Shown piece after piece: positions 8,685 to 18,183 of a stretch of 64,000 nucleotides of DNA. The stretch spans positions 111,376-175,375 of the forward strand of contig JAKLFY010000002.1 of the NCBI GenBank assembly GCA_022710935.1. Reading direction: 5' to 3'. Under the pieces are notes generated by a model. The model ran no database searches. It worked only from the letters and a program-made list of their open reading frames with translations, and was not told the DNA's origin. How positions within the stretch are numbered: position 1 is the first letter of the stretch; every line of letters starts with the position of its first letter. Source of the stretch: Verrucomicrobiota bacterium. Lineage in GTDB: Bacteria; Verrucomicrobiota; Verrucomicrobiia; Limisphaerales; J093. Made by a program: the position numbers and the translations under genes.

Positions 8685-9188
8685 ATGAACCTGCACCTCC
8701 TGCGGCACGGCATCGCGGTCAAGCGCAATGCGTCCCGGTACCGCGGCGACGCCGAGCGGCCGCTGGCGCCCGAGGGGCGCCAGAAGCTGGTCCGCATCGC
8801 CCGGGCGCTGCAGGCGATGGAACTCGAGTTCGATCTCATTCTCTCGAGCCCCGCGGTCCGCGCGCGGGAGACCGCCGAACTCGTTGTCAAGACGCTGGGC
8901 ACGAATCAGCGCATCGAGTTCTCGGAGCACCTGGGGACCGACGGCGATTCGAGGCGGTTGATCGAGGACTTGAGCGCGCGGCGTCCGTTGCCCCGGAGTG
9001 CGCTGTTGGTGGGCCATGAGCCGCATCTCAGCGGCCTGGCCTCGCTTCTCCTGACGGGCGGCCCGGGGCTCGATCTTGTGTTGAAGAAAGGGGGTCTTTG
9101 CACGCTCAGCGTCTCGAAGCTGCGGGCTGGACGTTGCGCCGGCATCGACGCGCTGCTGACGCCCCGCCAGATGGCCCTGATGGGTTGA
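8685..9188 (+). CDS. sixA: SixA-like phosphohistidine phosphatase
   Basis: A 167-aa member of the histidine phosphatase branch, with the catalytic RHG at residues 7-9 (LHLLRHGIAV) and the second active-site histidine in LVGHEPHL near residue 110. An SSPAVRARETAE segment near 50-60 is also typical. SixA removes phosphate from histidine of phosphotransfer or PTS proteins. The true substrate here is unknown, and the small RHG fold is also used on other phosphoesters. It starts 7 bp after leuA and is probably co-transcribed with it; no functional link is evident. Confidence 0.82.
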   Translation: MNLHLLRHGIAVKRNASRYRGDAERPLAPEGRQKLVRIARALQAMELEFDLILSSPAVRARETAELVVKTLGTNQRIEFSEHLGTDGDSRRLIEDLSARRPLPRSALLVGHEPHLSGLASLLLTGGPGLDLVLKKGGLCTLSVSKLRAGRCAGIDALLTPRQMALMG

Positions 9189-9238
9189 GAACTCATGGGA
9201 GAGTTGCGGAGGCGGCGGAAGTCGATAGAGTAGACGGC

Positions 9239-9661
9239 ATGATGACCAAGAAGCGTGGCACTTTCAGGTTCGGTGTTGGGATTCGAGCGCTCGCGGCCGC
9301 GTGCCTCGTTGTCCTCACCGGATGCACCTCGTTGTCCAGCCGCGGTCTGGAGTACGTTGGCGCGCCCCGATTCGGGCCGACCGATCCGGCGGGCATCGAG
9401 ATTCTGCAGGCGGAGCCGGAGCGGGCGCACGACAAACTGGGGGAGGCGGTGGTCAATGCGTCGGTGGATCCGGCCCCGTCGGTCGACAAGATCGAGGCCC
9501 GGCTGCGCCGCGAGGCGGCCCGCATGGGCGCGGACGCCGTCTACCTGGTGCACGACCGCACGGAAGCGGTCGGCGCCGTTGCCATGGGGCCGTGGTGGAG
9601 CCAGAGTTTCAGTCCGATCCAGGGTCGAATCGTCGTGGCTGTGGCGATCAAGTACAAGTGA
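9239..9661 (+). CDS. Small lipoprotein of unknown function
   Basis: A 140-aa protein with a clear lipoprotein signal: a basic start (MMTKKRG), a hydrophobic stretch and the lipobox LTGC, so it should be acylated and held on the periplasmic side of a membrane. The mature part has a helical charged segment (KIEARLRREAARMGADAV), a pattern seen in small exported domains that handle amyloid- or metal-related substrates, but I do not recognise a named family. The ATG pair at 9239/9242 was chosen because it places the hydrophobic core directly after the basic residues. It stands alone between sixA and a zincin-like gene. Confidence 0.7.
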   Translation: MMTKKRGTFRFGVGIRALAAACLVVLTGCTSLSSRGLEYVGAPRFGPTDPAGIEILQAEPERAHDKLGEAVVNASVDPAPSVDKIEARLRREAARMGADAVYLVHDRTEAVGAVAMGPWWSQSFSPIQGRIVVAVAIKYK

Positions 9662-9767
9662 GGCGCTCGCCCGCGGATTCCAGCCCGCACGTTTCATGGA
9701 GTTGTGCCCGCTGTGAAGCCGGAAACTCCAAGACGTGAACCCATGCGGCCCAGAACTGACAAGCTTC

Positions 9768-10145
9768 ATGGCCCTTGAGTTCAAACAGTTGCGCGCACTG
9801 GCCCAGTCCGAGGTGCGCGCCACGATCGCCCATTTGCCGGCCCGCCTGCGCCGGCACGCCGAGAGGCTGCCCGTGACCTACGAGCCGCGTCCCAACAGGG
9901 CGATCGTGTCAGACGGTTTCGATCCCGATCTGCTCGGGTTGTTTGTGGGCATCCCCTTCGGCGAGGAGGAATCCGGGGCCATCGATGTGCCGGCGCAGAT
10001 CATTCTCTTCCTGGAAAGCCTCTGGGAGTTCTCCGAGGAAGAGGAGGAGGTTTTCCGCGACGAGGTCGTGACGACCTACTTGCACGAACTGGGCCATTAC
10101 CTGGGTCTGGACGAGATCGACATCGAGGAGCGGGGACTCGAGTAA
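9768..10145 (+). CDS. Zincin-like metallopeptidase family protein (DUF1025/PF06262 type)
   Basis: A 125-aa protein ending in HELGHYLGLDE (residues 106-116), an HExxH-type zinc motif with a further acidic residue. It has an acidic run of glutamates before it (EEEEEVF) and an IDVPAQIILF segment, as in the small bacterial metallopeptidase family PF06262. Members are cytoplasmic and mostly uncharacterised; peptidase activity is presumed from the motif. The ATG at 9768 was preferred to a GTG at 9735, because the homologous region starts here. It is convergent with the STAS gene downstream. Confidence 0.8.
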   Translation: MALEFKQLRALAQSEVRATIAHLPARLRRHAERLPVTYEPRPNRAIVSDGFDPDLLGLFVGIPFGEEESGAIDVPAQIILFLESLWEFSEEEEEVFRDEVVTTYLHELGHYLGLDEIDIEERGLE

Positions 10146-10217
10146 GCGCCGGACTCGACCGGCTGCCTGGGGCCGGCTGGGCGGATTTCGCGACATATAC
10201 GAGGCACCAGAGGTTTC

Positions 10218-10239
10218 GCCGCGTGAGGGCACGCGGCCT
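10218..10239. repeat. REP-like palindrome, copy 1
   Basis: A 22-bp palindrome (arms GCCGCGTG and CACGCGGC) sits between the convergent zincin and STAS genes. Its reverse complement matches 31297-31318 at 21 of 22 positions. In this position it could serve both genes as a bidirectional terminator. Confidence 0.7.
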
Positions 10240-10260
10240 GGAGGCTCGCAGCAGGCCGTG

Positions 10261-10770
10261 TCAGCCCTGCCCGTTCAGTCTCCGGAGGTCTTGTTCGAGG
10301 AACTCGGAGACCTGTTTGAACTTCGGGACATTGGCGGCGTGGACATCCATGAGCGCCTGGTGGGCTTCGATCATGAGGCGGCACAACTGGCTCTTGTTGG
10401 GCGGACCGGCCTGGACCGGTTCGAAGGCCGCTCCGGGCTCGAGCTGGCACTCGGTGAGCGTGAAGTGATCGAGCACAAAGAGGTCGTCCAACTGCCGCCG
10501 GACCTGCGGGGTGGTGTTGACCAACTCGATCGGGCCGGGCTGACCCCGATCGCGCCGCAGCCGGCGGCTCAATCCGACGAGCACACCGATGAAGGTGCTG
10601 TCCATGGACTGGCACTCCGTCAAGTCGATCACGAAGCTCGGCAGCCCCTGGGAACGGAGGGTTTCGGCGGCCGTCTTGAAGCCGGTGGATTGGGCGGCGG
10701 TGGCCTGACCGCGCAGGCGGAAGAACGCCGTGTCAGCGGCGACAGCGACCATGACTTGATTGGCAGGCAT
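10261..10770 (-). CDS. STAS-domain anti-sigma factor antagonist-like protein
   Basis: A 169-aa protein whose first ~115 residues look like the SpoIIAA/STAS fold. FVIDLTECQSMDSTFIGVL contains S58 at the position of the phospho-acceptor serine, and an LxxVNTTPQVRRQLDDL helix follows. A ~50-aa C-terminal helical tail with charged residues (KFKQVSEFLEQDL) is additional. Such proteins switch partners with anti-sigma kinases according to phosphorylation. The gene is 32 bp downstream of topB on the same strand. No kinase or phosphatase partner is nearby, so the pathway is unknown. Confidence 0.8.
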   Translation of the reverse strand: MPANQVMVAVAADTAFFRLRGQATAAQSTGFKTAAETLRSQGLPSFVIDLTECQSMDSTFIGVLVGLSRRLRRDRGQPGPIELVNTTPQVRRQLDDLFVLDHFTLTECQLEPGAAFEPVQAGPPNKSQLCRLMIEAHQALMDVHAANVPKFKQVSEFLEQDLRRLNGQG

Positions 10771-10802
10771 GCGGATGAGGAGCAGGTCGCGGGCGGACGC
10801 GG

Positions 10803-13640
10803 TCAGTTCGCTTCCACCTCCCTGGCCGGGAACTCGAAGCCGACCTTGCCGTTTTCGTCGAGGACCAGGTAGGCCGAGAAGGGGCGTCCGGACTTGGAGA
10901 TAAACTGGGTCAACAACTCGGTGCGTCCGTTGGCCAGGAGCGCCGCGACTTCCGCCCGCTCGATCGGGCGCTGCAGAATCACGCGTCCGGTCTTGAACTT
11001 GCAGGCCCTGGTCGTCGCCTGGGTTCGCTCGCAAAGATAATGGGTGTCGGATTCGAACACCTTGCCGCCGCATTTCGGGCATGTGCCGATCGGTGTTCGA
11101 CCCGTGAAATCGATCGGCACGGGCGGTTCCGCCCCCTTCTTCCGAGCGCCGCTGCCCATGGCACGCGGCGGGCGGGGGGCGAACTCGAAACGGACCTGGC
11201 CGTCCTTCAACACGAGAAACGCCTCGAATCTTCGTCCTGTCTTCTTCGAGACGAAGCCCTTGAGGAGGTCGGTCTTCCCCTCCGCAAGGAGCTTTGCGAA
11301 CTGGGCCCGATCGACCGTCTGTTGGAGAATCACCGCGCCGGCCCGGAAATCGCAGTCGCGTTTGGGGCCGACGGCCTTTTCGCAGACATAGTTCATCCCG
11401 TTTTCGAAAACCCGGTGGCGGCACTTGGGGCACGCCCCCACCGGTTCCTTGCCGGTGAAATCGACCGCCGCGGCAGGGCCGCCGATGTCGGATGCCTGGC
11501 TGTCCTTGCCGAAGTCGAACTCGATCCGGTATTCCGGGTTCAGCCGGATGACCGCCGCGAAGGTCTTGCCCAGCTTGCTGCGAAAACCCTGCAGCGGACC
11601 AATCTGCCGCTCCGCGATCAACCGGCCGATTTCGTCCGGCTCGAACTGGCGTCCGGAGATAATCTTCCACAGGCCGAAGTCGCAGGCGGGGTTCTGGCAT
11701 TGGAACTTCTTGTAGTTCTCGTGCACTTCGCCGCCGCACTTCGGGCAGCGGGCGCTCAAGACACCGAAGTCGCCTGGGATGGTGTCATGCTCGTACGACT
11801 TGGCCCGTCGCACGATGTCCCCGGCCAGCCCCCGGATTTCCTCCATGAAAGCGGCGCGCGGCAGCCGGCCCCGTTCCATCTGCTTGAGCTTGTACTCCCA
11901 ATCGCCGGTCAACTCGGGCTTGGTGAGCGCCTCGACACCCAGCCCATTAAGCAGAACCATCAGCGAAAAGGCCTTCGCCGTCGGGTGCAGCTCCTTGCCG
12001 TGCCGGAGCAGGTAGTTTTCCGAGAGCAGGCCCTCGATGATTTGGGCCCGGGTGGCGGGTGTTCCGAGGCCCTTCTCGGCCATCGCCTCGCGAAGCTCGT
12101 CGTCCTCGACCAGTTTTCCGGCGCCTTCCATGGCCGACAAGAGCGTGGCTTCGGTGAATCGCGCCGGGGGTTTGGTCTGGCAGGCTTGGACGGCAATATC
12201 GACGGTGGCCACCTGTTCGTTGGGCGCGATCGAGGGCAGGCTCGGCGCATCCTCGTCCTGGACCTGGCGCCCGTAGACCTCGAGCCAGCCGGGTCGGACC
12301 ATGACCTTGCCTTCACTCTTGAACGGCTCGGTCTCGACACGCGTGATCCGGGTGGTGACGAGGAACTCGGCGGCGGGATAGAACACGGCCAGAAACCGCC
12401 TGGCCACCATGTCGTAGATCTTCTGTTCGGCTTCGGTCAGATGCTTGGGTGGCAAGGGCGTGGGAATGATGGCGAAGTGGTCCGAGACTTTGGCGTTGTT
12501 GAAGATCCGCCTGTTGGGCCGCACCCAGCCCTGGTCCAGAATCCGATGGGCGAAAGCGCCATAGGCGCCGTCACGGAAGGACTCGAGAGTGCCCCGGACC
12601 GTGGGGACGTAATCCTCCGGGAGCGCTCGGGAGTCGGTGCGCGGATAGGTCAGCACCTTGTGTTTTTCATAGAGGGCCTGGGCGATCTTCAGCGTGCTGG
12701 CTGCCGCGAACCCGAACCGGTTGTTGGCCTCCCGTTGCAGACTGGTCAGGTCGTACAGGAGCGGCGAAAGCTGGGTGGTCGGCTTGCTCTCCTCCGTGAC
12801 CGTCCCCGCCCGTCCAAGGCACTTGGCTCGGATTGCCTCGGCCTTGGCCTGCTCCCAAATCCGTTCCGGCTTGAGATCGTCCTTCTCCCCATTCGCGCCG
12901 GCGGTGTCCTTGCTGAAACGCTCGTCGAACCAGCGGCCTTCGTAGCGCCCGGTGGCCGCTTCGAACGTCCCGTGCACTTCCCAGTAGTCCTTGGGCCGAA
13001 ATGCTCGAATCCGCTGCTCCCGCTCGACCACGACGGCCAGGGTCGGCGTCTGCACGCGCCCGACGGTGGTCTTGTTGAACCCGCCGGTCTTGTTGTTGAA
13101 CGCCGTCATCGCGCGCGTGCCATTGATCCCCACCAGCCAATCCGCCTCCGCCCGGCAGATCGAGGCGTCCGCCAGCGGCCGCATCTGGGCATCCGTGCGG
13201 AGCCGCGCGAAGGCATCGCGGATGGCCGCGGGCGTCATGGACTGCAACCAAAGACGGCGGATGGGCTGTTTGGCCTGGGTGTACCCGGCGATATTGCGGA
13301 AGATGAGTTCCCCCTCGCGCCCCGCATCGCACGCATTGATCAGCCCCTCGATGTCCTTCCGCCGAATCAGTTTCTGAAGCACTTTGAGCCGGTTCTCGTT
13401 CCTCTCGATCGGCGCCAGGCTGAATCGTGGCGGCAGATGCGGCAGATGCGCAAAGGTCCATTTGCCGCGCGCAATCTCGAACTCCTCGGGCACCGCCAAT
13501 TCGAGCAGATGCCCGACCGCCGACGAAAGAACGAACTGATCGCTCTCGTAGTAGTCCTCATGCCGTTTGAAGCCGCCCAGCGCCTTCGCGATGTCGGCAG
13601 CCACCGACGGCTTCTCGGCAATGATCAATTCCTTTCCCAT
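10803..13640 (-). CDS. topB: DNA topoisomerase III-type (type IA) with triple C-terminal zinc modules
   Basis: A 945-aa type IA topoisomerase that cuts one strand to decatenate or relax DNA. The Toprim acidic residues are E9 (IIAEKPSVAADIAK) and D105/E109 (CDAGREGE). The nucleophile is Y332 in YPRTDSR. The active-site region resembles TopB rather than TopA. After about residue 625 come three related modules, each with a CPKC pair, a second cysteine pair and a conserved [FL]...F.AFLVL..G..FEF strand pattern. These are zinc-binding DNA-contact modules; module 3 ends the protein. A GAGGG Shine-Dalgarno sequence precedes the ATG. E. coli TopB is shorter (653 aa), so the tail is an expansion. Confidence 0.93.
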   Translation of the reverse strand: MGKELIIAEKPSVAADIAKALGGFKRHEDYYESDQFVLSSAVGHLLELAVPEEFEIARGKWTFAHLPHLPPRFSLAPIERNENRLKVLQKLIRRKDIEGLINACDAGREGELIFRNIAGYTQAKQPIRRLWLQSMTPAAIRDAFARLRTDAQMRPLADASICRAEADWLVGINGTRAMTAFNNKTGGFNKTTVGRVQTPTLAVVVEREQRIRAFRPKDYWEVHGTFEAATGRYEGRWFDERFSKDTAGANGEKDDLKPERIWEQAKAEAIRAKCLGRAGTVTEESKPTTQLSPLLYDLTSLQREANNRFGFAAASTLKIAQALYEKHKVLTYPRTDSRALPEDYVPTVRGTLESFRDGAYGAFAHRILDQGWVRPNRRIFNNAKVSDHFAIIPTPLPPKHLTEAEQKIYDMVARRFLAVFYPAAEFLVTTRITRVETEPFKSEGKVMVRPGWLEVYGRQVQDEDAPSLPSIAPNEQVATVDIAVQACQTKPPARFTEATLLSAMEGAGKLVEDDELREAMAEKGLGTPATRAQIIEGLLSENYLLRHGKELHPTAKAFSLMVLLNGLGVEALTKPELTGDWEYKLKQMERGRLPRAAFMEEIRGLAGDIVRRAKSYEHDTIPGDFGVLSARCPKCGGEVHENYKKFQCQNPACDFGLWKIISGRQFEPDEIGRLIAERQIGPLQGFRSKLGKTFAAVIRLNPEYRIEFDFGKDSQASDIGGPAAAVDFTGKEPVGACPKCRHRVFENGMNYVCEKAVGPKRDCDFRAGAVILQQTVDRAQFAKLLAEGKTDLLKGFVSKKTGRRFEAFLVLKDGQVRFEFAPRPPRAMGSGARKKGAEPPVPIDFTGRTPIGTCPKCGGKVFESDTHYLCERTQATTRACKFKTGRVILQRPIERAEVAALLANGRTELLTQFISKSGRPFSAYLVLDENGKVGFEFPAREVEAN

Positions 13641-13772
13641 GTGTTGTTCCCTCGATCCGCACCCGCCGCAGGCTGGTGGGCTGCGGCCCTTTCGCTTAAA
13701 AGCGGAGGGAACCTCGCCAAAAAGACGCGGGAAGTCAAAGGCGGAGTGCAGGCCGGCGCGAGATTCCCCGGG

Positions 13773-15968
13773 TTACGGGCGAGGCCGATTGACCGTCAGC
13801 CAGCGACGAATGGCCGCCGCCTGAGGATGCCGGGGATCCAACTGCAGCACCTTCGTGTAGTGCACGCGCGCCTTGTCGGGATCGCCCAGTTTCTCGGCGC
13901 ACAGACGGGCGAGCGTGGCGTGGGCATCGACCGTCTCGGGGGCGCGTGCCAGCAGGAGATCGAGTTCGCGGGCCGAGTCCACAGGATAATCCGCCCGATC
14001 GAGGGACAATGCGAAGTTGAGCCGCGCATCGGGATCGTCCGGCTTCAACACCAGGGCCCGCTCGAATGCGGCGAGGGCTTCCGCCCAATCGCCGGCGTCA
14101 AACGCGGCCACTCCGAGATTGTACTGCGCCTCGAAGAACGACGGATCCGCGCCGACGGCTTGTTTGTAAGCGGCCACGGCTTGGTCGTGCCGCCCTGCCG
14201 TGTGGGACTGGACGCCCCGCGTCAGCGCCTCCTGGGCTCGAACCCGATCGCCGGACACCGGCGTTTCGGGGCGCAGATACGTGTATCGCAGAAAAACCGG
14301 TGGTTCGGGTTTCGGAGGCGCGACGGCGGGCGTTGCCGCCACGGGCAGAGCGGCTTGGGCTGGCCTGGGCGCCGCCGCAGTCTCGCGCGCGAGCGGTCCC
14401 AGATCCCTCAAAGGTGTCGTCGCGTTCTCCACCCTCGGCGCGGACTCCTTTTCCGCCTTGTCCTTGCCGCCAAACCAGCCCAGCGGATTGAGCCTCTGAA
14501 CGAGAGTCTTCTTCTTCGGTTGTTGCGGCCGGCTGGCTGTCGGAATTGAGTCCGGGGCTGATCTTGCTGGCGGAGGCGCGGATGCTGTTGTCGCCTCCGG
14601 GACGGCGGCGGGTGTGGGGGTTGGTGCCGTGGGAGCCGACGTGACGGTTGTTGTCGCAGAAGCGATCCTGGATGGAACGGCGATGTCCTGGGCGGCCTTG
14701 ACCTCAGGCTCTGATTCAAGCCGGACCACCTCGACCGGCGTCGTCGTTTCGGTCACCGGCGTCCGCTCGGTCAGCGCTTCGGGCGTGGCTGCTGGAACGG
14801 GCTCAGGCGTCGGAACGGGCTCAGGCACTGGCATCGTCGGTTCCGTGCGGACTGACGGGGCGGGGGGCGCCTGGGCGACAATGGCAGGGAAAGTCTGGGT
14901 CTGCGGTTCGGGGGCAACCGACGGGGCAGGTTCGACCGGCGCGGGCTCGGGCACAGGGGCAGGGGCGGCGGCAACGCGAGCGATATTGGTCGGCGACGGG
15001 CTCGGGGTCGGTTGAACGGGTGACGGCGGCGGGTTGGTCGCCGAGGGCGCGGGTTGTGGGGAAGTCGCCGCCACGAGAACCGCATTCGTGGGCTGCGCGG
15101 GGAGATTCGTCACAAGGACCAACACGGGCACAGCGCTTGTGGCGGCGGCGCGAAGGCGGAACTCGCCCTCGATCTGGCCTGCAAGATTCGAGACCGCCTC
15201 GGCGTGGGGGAGAGGACCGGACGCGGCGAGGTACGCGCGGTAACGATCTAACGCGAGGGTGCGGTCATTGATCTGCTGGTGTGCGACGATGGCCTGATTG
15301 AGCAGAGTGGGCGGGAAATTGGTCTGTTGCCGCAGGGCGGAGTTGAAGTACTTGAAGGCATCGTCCGATCGGCGGCGCAGGGCGGCGCAAAGACCGAGAT
15401 TGTTGAGGGCTTCGGCGGTCTGAATGGGGGTGGGATTCAGCTCGAGCACGCGCTGAAAACTGCGCTCTGCCTGCTCGACCAACCGGGCGCGCAATTGAGC
15501 GGATCCAAGCCTGGCCCAGCCGAGCAAATCCTTGGGCTGGTAGGTGGTGTAAGTGGTCAGCTCGTTGATGGCGGCCGGCAGGTTATTCTGCTCGAGGAAC
15601 AGGCAGCCGCGGTTGTAGCGGACAACGGTCAGGTTGAAGTCCCTGGCAAGCGCGTTTTGGTAGGCCTGAGCCGCCCCGGCTGGTTGTTGGGCGTAGTGAT
15701 AGGCCAGGCCGAGGAAGTTCCAGGCCTGGGCGCAAGCCGGGGCGTTGGTGGCAAGCAGGTTGACCGCTTTCTGTAGCGGTTGAATGGCCTCCAGCGGACG
15801 CCCCTGCCGGAGCAAACGCTCGCCCTCGAGCAGGCTCCGGCGTTCGGGCGGCGCGCAGCCCGCCAAAACGAGAAGCGCCAGCAGCCCGAGGAGACATCCG
15901 GCGATGCCGGGCGGCGAGGGCCGAGCATCGACGGCAGGGGCGCCGCCCCACTTTTTGATGGTCTGCAT
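13773..15968 (-). CDS. Large TPR lipoprotein with Pro/Ala/Thr-rich linker
   Basis: About 731 aa. The N-terminus carries a hydrophobic stretch ending in the lipobox LAGC, so it should be a membrane-anchored periplasmic lipoprotein. TPR-like helices fill about residues 35-260 (for example AEALNNLGLCAALRRRSDDAFKYF). A ~300-residue linker rich in Pro, Ala, Thr and Val follows, and a second TPR block (AVAAYKQAVGADPSFFEAQYN and following) ends the protein. TPR lipoproteins usually scaffold envelope complexes; the partner is unknown. An ATG six codons upstream (15986) is equally possible. The linker's low complexity suggests it spans the periplasm or peptidoglycan. Confidence 0.78.
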   Translation of the reverse strand: MQTIKKWGGAPAVDARPSPPGIAGCLLGLLALLVLAGCAPPERRSLLEGERLLRQGRPLEAIQPLQKAVNLLATNAPACAQAWNFLGLAYHYAQQPAGAAQAYQNALARDFNLTVVRYNRGCLFLEQNNLPAAINELTTYTTYQPKDLLGWARLGSAQLRARLVEQAERSFQRVLELNPTPIQTAEALNNLGLCAALRRRSDDAFKYFNSALRQQTNFPPTLLNQAIVAHQQINDRTLALDRYRAYLAASGPLPHAEAVSNLAGQIEGEFRLRAAATSAVPVLVLVTNLPAQPTNAVLVAATSPQPAPSATNPPPSPVQPTPSPSPTNIARVAAAPAPVPEPAPVEPAPSVAPEPQTQTFPAIVAQAPPAPSVRTEPTMPVPEPVPTPEPVPAATPEALTERTPVTETTTPVEVVRLESEPEVKAAQDIAVPSRIASATTTVTSAPTAPTPTPAAVPEATTASAPPPARSAPDSIPTASRPQQPKKKTLVQRLNPLGWFGGKDKAEKESAPRVENATTPLRDLGPLARETAAAPRPAQAALPVAATPAVAPPKPEPPVFLRYTYLRPETPVSGDRVRAQEALTRGVQSHTAGRHDQAVAAYKQAVGADPSFFEAQYNLGVAAFDAGDWAEALAAFERALVLKPDDPDARLNFALSLDRADYPVDSARELDLLLARAPETVDAHATLARLCAEKLGDPDKARVHYTKVLQLDPRHPQAAAIRRWLTVNRPRP

Positions 15969-16025
15969 GTGGTCCGGTGGTAACATCGCCCGCCCGACGA
16001 GTCAAGAAAGGCACAGTCATTTGCG

Positions 16026-17138
16026 TTGATGAGGCGAGTCTCCAGGCTGGTTAGCGACTTGGCGCGAGGCCATTTGCCCGCCGGTCTGTGCCCATTGTCT
16101 TTTCGGATGGCTTTCACCGCATGTCTGTTGGCCGCGGCAAACGCGGGCGAGAGCCTGCCCACAAACGCGGTTGCCACCGTCGGGCGGTTGGCCTCACCCA
16201 AGGCGCGCGTCGTCGTCGTCGAAGAGCAAGGGGCCATCGCGTCCTTCAATCCGAACTTGCAGGTCATCCGGCGCATGGTGGACCGGGGTCTGACGAATCT
16301 CACCCTTCAGCCGACGCCCCAGGCCGCCTGGCGCAGCCTGGTTTCACCCGAGGATGTTGTCGGCCTGAAAGTCTATTCCGCCCCCGGCGCAACCAGCGGG
16401 ACCCGCCCTGCTGTGGTCGAGGGCGTGGTCCAGTCGCTCCTGGATGCGGGGCAGGCGCCAGCCCGCGTGATTGTCTGGGACCGGCAGCTCGGCCCTCTGC
16501 GGCTGGCGGGATACTTCACCCTGGCCGAACGGTACGGAATTCGCATCGAGGCCAGCACGGAGACCGGGTACGACACGAATCACTTTTATGACAGCGCCTT
16601 CATCGGGCAGCCGGTTTGGGGCGATCACGAGTTTGGCCGGCGGGGGCCGGGTGTGGGGCGCAAGTCCTACGTGTCAAAACTCGTCACCCGGCAGATGACC
16701 AGGATCATCAATCTCACGCCGCTGCTCAACCACAACATGGCGGGTGTGTCAGGCAACCTGCTCAGCCTCGCGATGGGGAGCGTGGACAACACGGTGCGCT
16801 TCATGAACGATCCCAGGCAGCTTGCGCTGGCGGTGCCGGAGATCTATGCGCTGCCCGTTCTGGGCGATCGCGTGGCGCTCAACATCGTGGACGCCCTCCT
16901 GGTCCAGTACCACGGCGAGGCCCGCAGTCTCCTGCATTACACCGCGGCCCTCAACCAACTCCGATTCAGCGTCGATCCCGTGGCCTTGGACGTGCTGTCG
17001 ATTCAGGAACTCGAACGCCGGCGCCAGTTCGCGGGGGCCCCGGCCGCGAAGTCGGACCTCCAGCTTTACCAAAACGCCACCCTGGTCGAGATCGGCACCA
17101 GCAACCCCCAATCCATCGAAGTCGAGTGGGTCAAGTGA
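16026..17138 (+). CDS. DUF362 domain protein, probably exported
   Basis: A 370-aa protein. VGLKVYSAP followed by VVEGVVQSLLDAGQAPARVIVWDR fits the DUF362 domain, whose members often sit beside iron-sulfur or sugar-processing genes but have no agreed reaction. Residues 1-41 could be an exported leader: RR-containing start, hydrophobic AFTACLLAAA and a possible cleavage after ANAGE. The ATG at 16107 is an alternative start giving a short conventional signal peptide. No cysteine cluster is visible, so the ferredoxin-like part of some DUF362 proteins is absent. It is convergent with the pseudopilin-like gene. Confidence 0.72.
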   Translation: MMRRVSRLVSDLARGHLPAGLCPLSFRMAFTACLLAAANAGESLPTNAVATVGRLASPKARVVVVEEQGAIASFNPNLQVIRRMVDRGLTNLTLQPTPQAAWRSLVSPEDVVGLKVYSAPGATSGTRPAVVEGVVQSLLDAGQAPARVIVWDRQLGPLRLAGYFTLAERYGIRIEASTETGYDTNHFYDSAFIGQPVWGDHEFGRRGPGVGRKSYVSKLVTRQMTRIINLTPLLNHNMAGVSGNLLSLAMGSVDNTVRFMNDPRQLALAVPEIYALPVLGDRVALNIVDALLVQYHGEARSLLHYTAALNQLRFSVDPVALDVLSIQELERRRQFAGAPAAKSDLQLYQNATLVEIGTSNPQSIEVEWVK

Positions 17139-17190
17139 CCGCCGGCGCGCGCGGGCGCAAGAGGGGGCGCCGTGGACAGAAGCCGGACGT

Positions 17191-17994
17191 CTACTTGCTG
17201 CGCGTCGAGCGTTCCTGCATCCAGAAAACGTCCACGTTGTTGGGGGAGGCCACGTCCAGGTCCAGGTCCTGGTTCTTCTTGAGCTTCGGCACGGTGCGGC
17301 CGTCCTTCCACCTTCGGATCTCGGCATGACCGTCGGCAAACGAAAAGCCGCCGGCGCCGTTGTGGTAACTGGCGGGGTAATCGATGATGCGCCAGCTCTG
17401 CGGTCGATCCGGGTAGCCGGTCATGTCGACGCAGAATTCGCCGTCGTTGATGCTGTCCTCCCGCTCGTCCAGCAGCAGCCAGGTCATCGTCGGACCCGGA
17501 TCAACCAGGTCGCTCGATTTCTTGTAGGTGCGCCACCCGGCAGTCCATTCCGTTCCGCCAAACCAGTTGTTCATCGCCATGCTCCGGACACGCGGCCAGA
17601 CCCGCCCCCCAACGGAGACGGTTGACTTGTCCGCCGGGCATTTCCAGATGGCGGTGCTGTGGCCGCAGTAGGGCATGAGCGGGCTTTTCTTGATATCCTG
17701 CTCGACATCCCAATTGGACCGGTTGCCCCCGTCGTTCAGACTCAGGCTGCCGGTGACCCAGGGGGTCGTCCCGGCGTAGGCGTTCGGCAGCTTGTCGCCG
17801 TTGTCCTCCGCATACATCAGCCACGCCAAAGTGAGCTGACGGTAGTTCCCCATGCACTCGATTCCCTGCGCCTTCGATTTGGCACGGCCCAGCGCGGGCA
17901 ACAGCATCCCCGCCAGGATCGCAATGATGGCGATCACAACCAGCAACTCGATCAGCGTGAAGCCCGCCCTGCGAGAGATCCTGCTCAGTTTCAT
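17191..17994 (-). CDS. Prepilin-type exported protein with H-X9-DG motif
   Basis: A 267-aa protein with a class III signal: G11 then [19 protein letters not shown], with Glu at +5, so it should be processed by prepilin peptidase and held by the hydrophobic helix. The C-terminal part contains [12 protein letters not shown], an H-X9-DG motif typical of the greatly expanded pseudopilin-like family of Planctomycetes and Verrucomicrobia (SBP_bac_10/DUF1559 type). The function of that family is unknown; cargo capture at the cell surface has been suggested. An AAAGGGAA Shine-Dalgarno sequence precedes the ATG at 17994; an upstream extension would place the signal too far inside. Confidence 0.9.
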   Translation of the reverse strand: MKLSRISRRAGFTLIELLVVIAIIAILAGMLLPALGRAKSKAQGIECMGNYRQLTLAWLMYAEDNGDKLPNAYAGTTPWVTGSLSLNDGGNRSNWDVEQDIKKSPLMPYCGHSTAIWKCPADKSTVSVGGRVWPRVRSMAMNNWFGGTEWTAGWRTYKKSSDLVDPGPTMTWLLLDEREDSINDGEFCVDMTGYPDRPQSWRIIDYPASYHNGAGGFSFADGHAEIRRWKDGRTVPKLKKNQDLDLDVASPNNVDVFWMQERSTRSK

Positions 17995-18183
17995 GGCCCG
18001 TTCCCTTTCCGCGTCTTGGTCCAATCCACCCCCGGACGCCGCGGCGTCTTGGCGTGGTGTCTGGAGTGTGCTCCTGGTGCGGGCTTGCCCGCGGCCATCG
18101 GCCGACTTCAGGCAATCTTCATCGTGCATCGTAGGCGCCGATCGCCAGGCGGGTCAAGCGGGTTTCCATCGGGTTCGCATCGG

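Noticed and set aside
9204..9231. A promoter TTGCGG/TAGAGT before the small lipoprotein
   Set aside because: Only 3 and 4 of 6 bases match, so support is too weak.
10261..11739. A 492-codon frame containing the STAS protein
   Set aside because: Its first two thirds overlap topB in another frame; only the last 169 codons from 10770 look like protein.
11040..14549. An open frame of 1169 codons on the plus strand
   Set aside because: It runs antisense to topB and part of the TPR lipoprotein gene and has no family resemblance.
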